The notes under the pieces are model-generated. The model was not told where the DNA came from, did no database searches, and saw only the letters and a program-made list of their open reading frames with translations. 64,000 nt of DNA from CALGLS01 sp965222105 (lineage in GTDB: Bacteria; Bacteroidota; Bacteroidia; Chitinophagales; Saprospiraceae), in NCBI GenBank assembly GCA_965222105.1, contig CBDCTQ010000075.1, forward strand, positions 1 to 64,000, written 5' to 3'. Each line of letters opens with the position of its first letter. The first letter of the stretch is position 1. Below, piece by piece: positions 62,377 through 64,000 of this stretch. The position numbers and the translations under genes are program-made.

Positions 62377-64000
62377 TCACCTCAACAAAGTCAAATCCCC
62401 AGCATAAACCCCCACATACCCATCCACAAATCGAACCTCTATCAAATACACAAACACCGCCGGGTTCATAGGTTCGTCGCGGAACACGCCGTCCCACCCA
62501 TACAGCAGATCGTTGGCAGGGATGTGCTCCCCGATGAACACCACCTCGCCCCAACGGTCGAAGATGCGCATCGACTGGATCTCATCCACATCGTCGCTGG
62601 TGTTGACGAAAAATACGTCGTTGACCCCGTCGCCATTCGGACTGAAGGCATTGGGAATAAACACATTCCGCTCTTTGTCAACAGTGATCGTGATCTCATC
62701 GTAGGCGGTACAGCCGTCTTCGTCGTACATTTCGATGGCATAGGTCGCCGTATTCAGCGGCCAGGAGTAAGTGGTCAGACAAGTATCGCAACTCAACAAT
62801 TCACTTGTAAACCATTCAAAATCAAAATTCGTCAAATTGGTAAAGGCATCTAACCGCACGCTGTCGCCCAGCTCAATTTCCAGGTCACTGGCCACCAATT
62901 CAACCGCAGGGGGCAGTGGATCGACTACCTGGACGTTGGCTGCAGCAATACAATCATAGGCGTCGCTGATCACCACGTCGTAATTGCCAGCCCCCAGGCC
63001 TGCTACCACTACCGGAAATTCAACCACCGGCGTAAGGAGCTGCCCGCCTACCGAATAGCTATACGGTCCGATGCCCCCCACCACTGTATCGATCACAATG
63101 GTCCCGTCGGTGTCGCCAAAGCAGGTGGGATCGGTTGCCGATACAAACAGGTCGGGAGCTGCCGGTTCAGTGATCATTATCTGATCGACCGCCGTACATC
63201 CATTGGCATCGGTGGTGGTGACAGTATAAGTACCCGCTGCCAGTTGGTCGACATTACTGCCAGCCTGCCCATTGCTCCACTGATAAAAATAGGGCGCCTC
63301 TCCATTCAGTCCTTCCGCTGAGGCCGAGCCGTTGTTTTCGCCGTTGCAGCTTACGCCAAATCCAGAAAAATCCGTCGTCACCTCAGCCGTCATATCGACC
63401 TGCCCAACTTCTATGGTCACCTCGCTGGCTTGCAGAACCGGATCGCAGGGGATGCCGACTACTGCCACATTGGTGATGCTGTAAGTCGTCGTCGTGCCGG
63501 GAGCGACCATGATCGTGTGTCCATCCACGATGCCACTCAACAAGGTGGTGGTATTCCCATCCGAGAACCAAACATCGTAAACGCCACCACCGCCCAGCAA
63601 AAAGGTGATCGCAATGGAGTCGCCTGCACAGATAAATCCATCCTGGGTCAGCGCTGCCGTCACCACCGGATAAAAGTTCAAATTAACAATAACAGTACTG
63701 TCACATCCCTGATAATTGCCGCCCTCAATTAGTTCTACTCCGGTGGGATTGCCGAGGTCATACACCGTACCATTGACGGTGATGTTGTCGTCTTCACAAA
63801 GGGTTTCCATCAGGTCGAAAACGGCTTCTTCTGTAAAACCAAGGGAAATGAACACCGTGCTGTCGCAGCCCGTGTAAGCCGCTCCGGGAAATATTTCTGT
63901 ACCATCCGGGTTGGAAGCGTCGTATATGGTTCCGTTGACGATCATCGATTCGCCAAAGCACAAAGTGGGATCGACGAGCTGCTCTGAGGTCGGATAAAAA
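62377..64000 (-). CDS. Large secreted adhesin with SprB-type repeats and CHU_C (T9SS type B) end; 5' part outside the window
   Basis: The C-terminal 541 or so residues of a larger protein; the frame stays open to the right edge, so the start is not seen. Repeated blocks VNGTIYDASNPDGTEIFPG and VNGTVYDLGNPTGVELIEG come first, then SprB-like repeats (VSCNGENNGSASAEGLNG, PTCFGDTDGTIVIDTVVGG, each with PYxYxW or PYSYSV). The end is a CHU_C/gliding-motility domain: IPNAFSPNGDGVNDVFF, MRIFDRWGEVVF, VYLIEVRFVDG. Such proteins are exported by the type IX system and attached to the surface, as with SprB. It probably works in adhesion or gliding; this is inferred from the family. Confidence 0.9.
   Translation of the reverse strand, partial: FYPTSEQLVDPTLCFGESMIVNGTIYDASNPDGTEIFPGAAYTGCDSTVFISLGFTEEAVFDLMETLCEDDNITVNGTVYDLGNPTGVELIEGGNYQGCDSTVIVNLNFYPVVTAALTQDGFICAGDSIAITFLLGGGGVYDVWFSDGNTTTLLSGIVDGHTIMVAPGTTTTYSITNVAVVGIPCDPVLQASEVTIEVGQVDMTAEVTTDFSGFGVSCNGENNGSASAEGLNGEAPYFYQWSNGQAGSNVDQLAAGTYTVTTTDANGCTAVDQIMITEPAAPDLFVSATDPTCFGDTDGTIVIDTVVGGIGPYSYSVGGQLLTPVVEFPVVVAGLGAGNYDVVISDAYDCIAAANVQVVDPLPPAVELVASDLEIELGDSVRLDAFTNLTNFDFEWFTSELLSCDTCLTTYSWPLNTATYAIEMYDEDGCTAYDEITITVDKERNVFIPNAFSPNGDGVNDVFFVNTSDDVDEIQSMRIFDRWGEVVFIGEHIPANDLLYGWDGVFRDEPMNPAVFVYLIEVRFVDGYVGVYAGDLTLLR

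Overview
The window looks like a chromosome segment of a Bacteroidota member, most likely from the Saprospirales (Lewinella/Haliscomenobacter/Saprospira type). The reasons are type IX secretion C-terminal domains, a CHU_C-type adhesin tail, a CarboxypepD-reg/TonB receptor, LytS-type kinases paired with LytTR regulators, WG-repeat and CHAT proteins, and several promoters of the Bacteroidota TTTG / TAnnTTTG form. I saw no rRNA, tRNA, CRISPR array, intact transposase or prophage.

Layout. 1-3.7 kb: a propeller sensor kinase (cut by the left edge) and its LytTR regulator. 3.8-6.9 kb: a leftward group with a STAS protein, a ferredoxin-cyclase-globin fusion and a CotH-like protein. 7.3-11.6 kb: clpC, infC, rpmI, rplT. 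11.8-14.2 kb: two related lysine-rich phasin-like proteins and a lipase-like hydrolase. 15-23.6 kb: LysM protein, cupin, Spo0M-like protein, an Fe-S CCG protein, a secreted DUF1028 protein and an M49 peptidase. 23.8-33 kb: GH31 glucosidase, TPR kinase, membrane protein, aminotransferase, ABC exporter. 33.3-39.6 kb: a giant WG-repeat protein, cdd, and a flavodoxin-xseA-xseB operon. 40-47 kb: glutamate dehydrogenase, ccmD, ccmC and ccmB with two inserted genes, and pckA. 47.3-58.4 kb: secreted arginine deiminase, TonB receptor, small membrane or lipoproteins, a CHAT protease and a second LytS/LytTR pair. 58.7-64 kb: a tiny double-glycine peptide gene, an unknown helical protein, a beta-helix lipoprotein and the end of a large adhesin that runs off the right edge.

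Two themes stand out. First, intergenic DNA is crowded with short repeats: 8-bp, 7-bp, 60-bp and 85-bp tandem arrays and at least six families of dispersed stem-loops, often mixed together. Second, five genes (sensor kinase, STAS, WG protein, cdd, xseB) are each broken by one single-base indel, four of them in homopolymer runs. This looks more like sequence error than biology, but it matters for annotation.

The most interesting candidates for new biology are the three-domain ferredoxin-cyclase-globin sensor beside a STAS protein; the 38-residue KGG peptide gene with its own terminator; the 36-unit 8-bp array directly against the aminotransferase start codon; and a promoter-plus-hairpin small RNA candidate at 36.9 kb.
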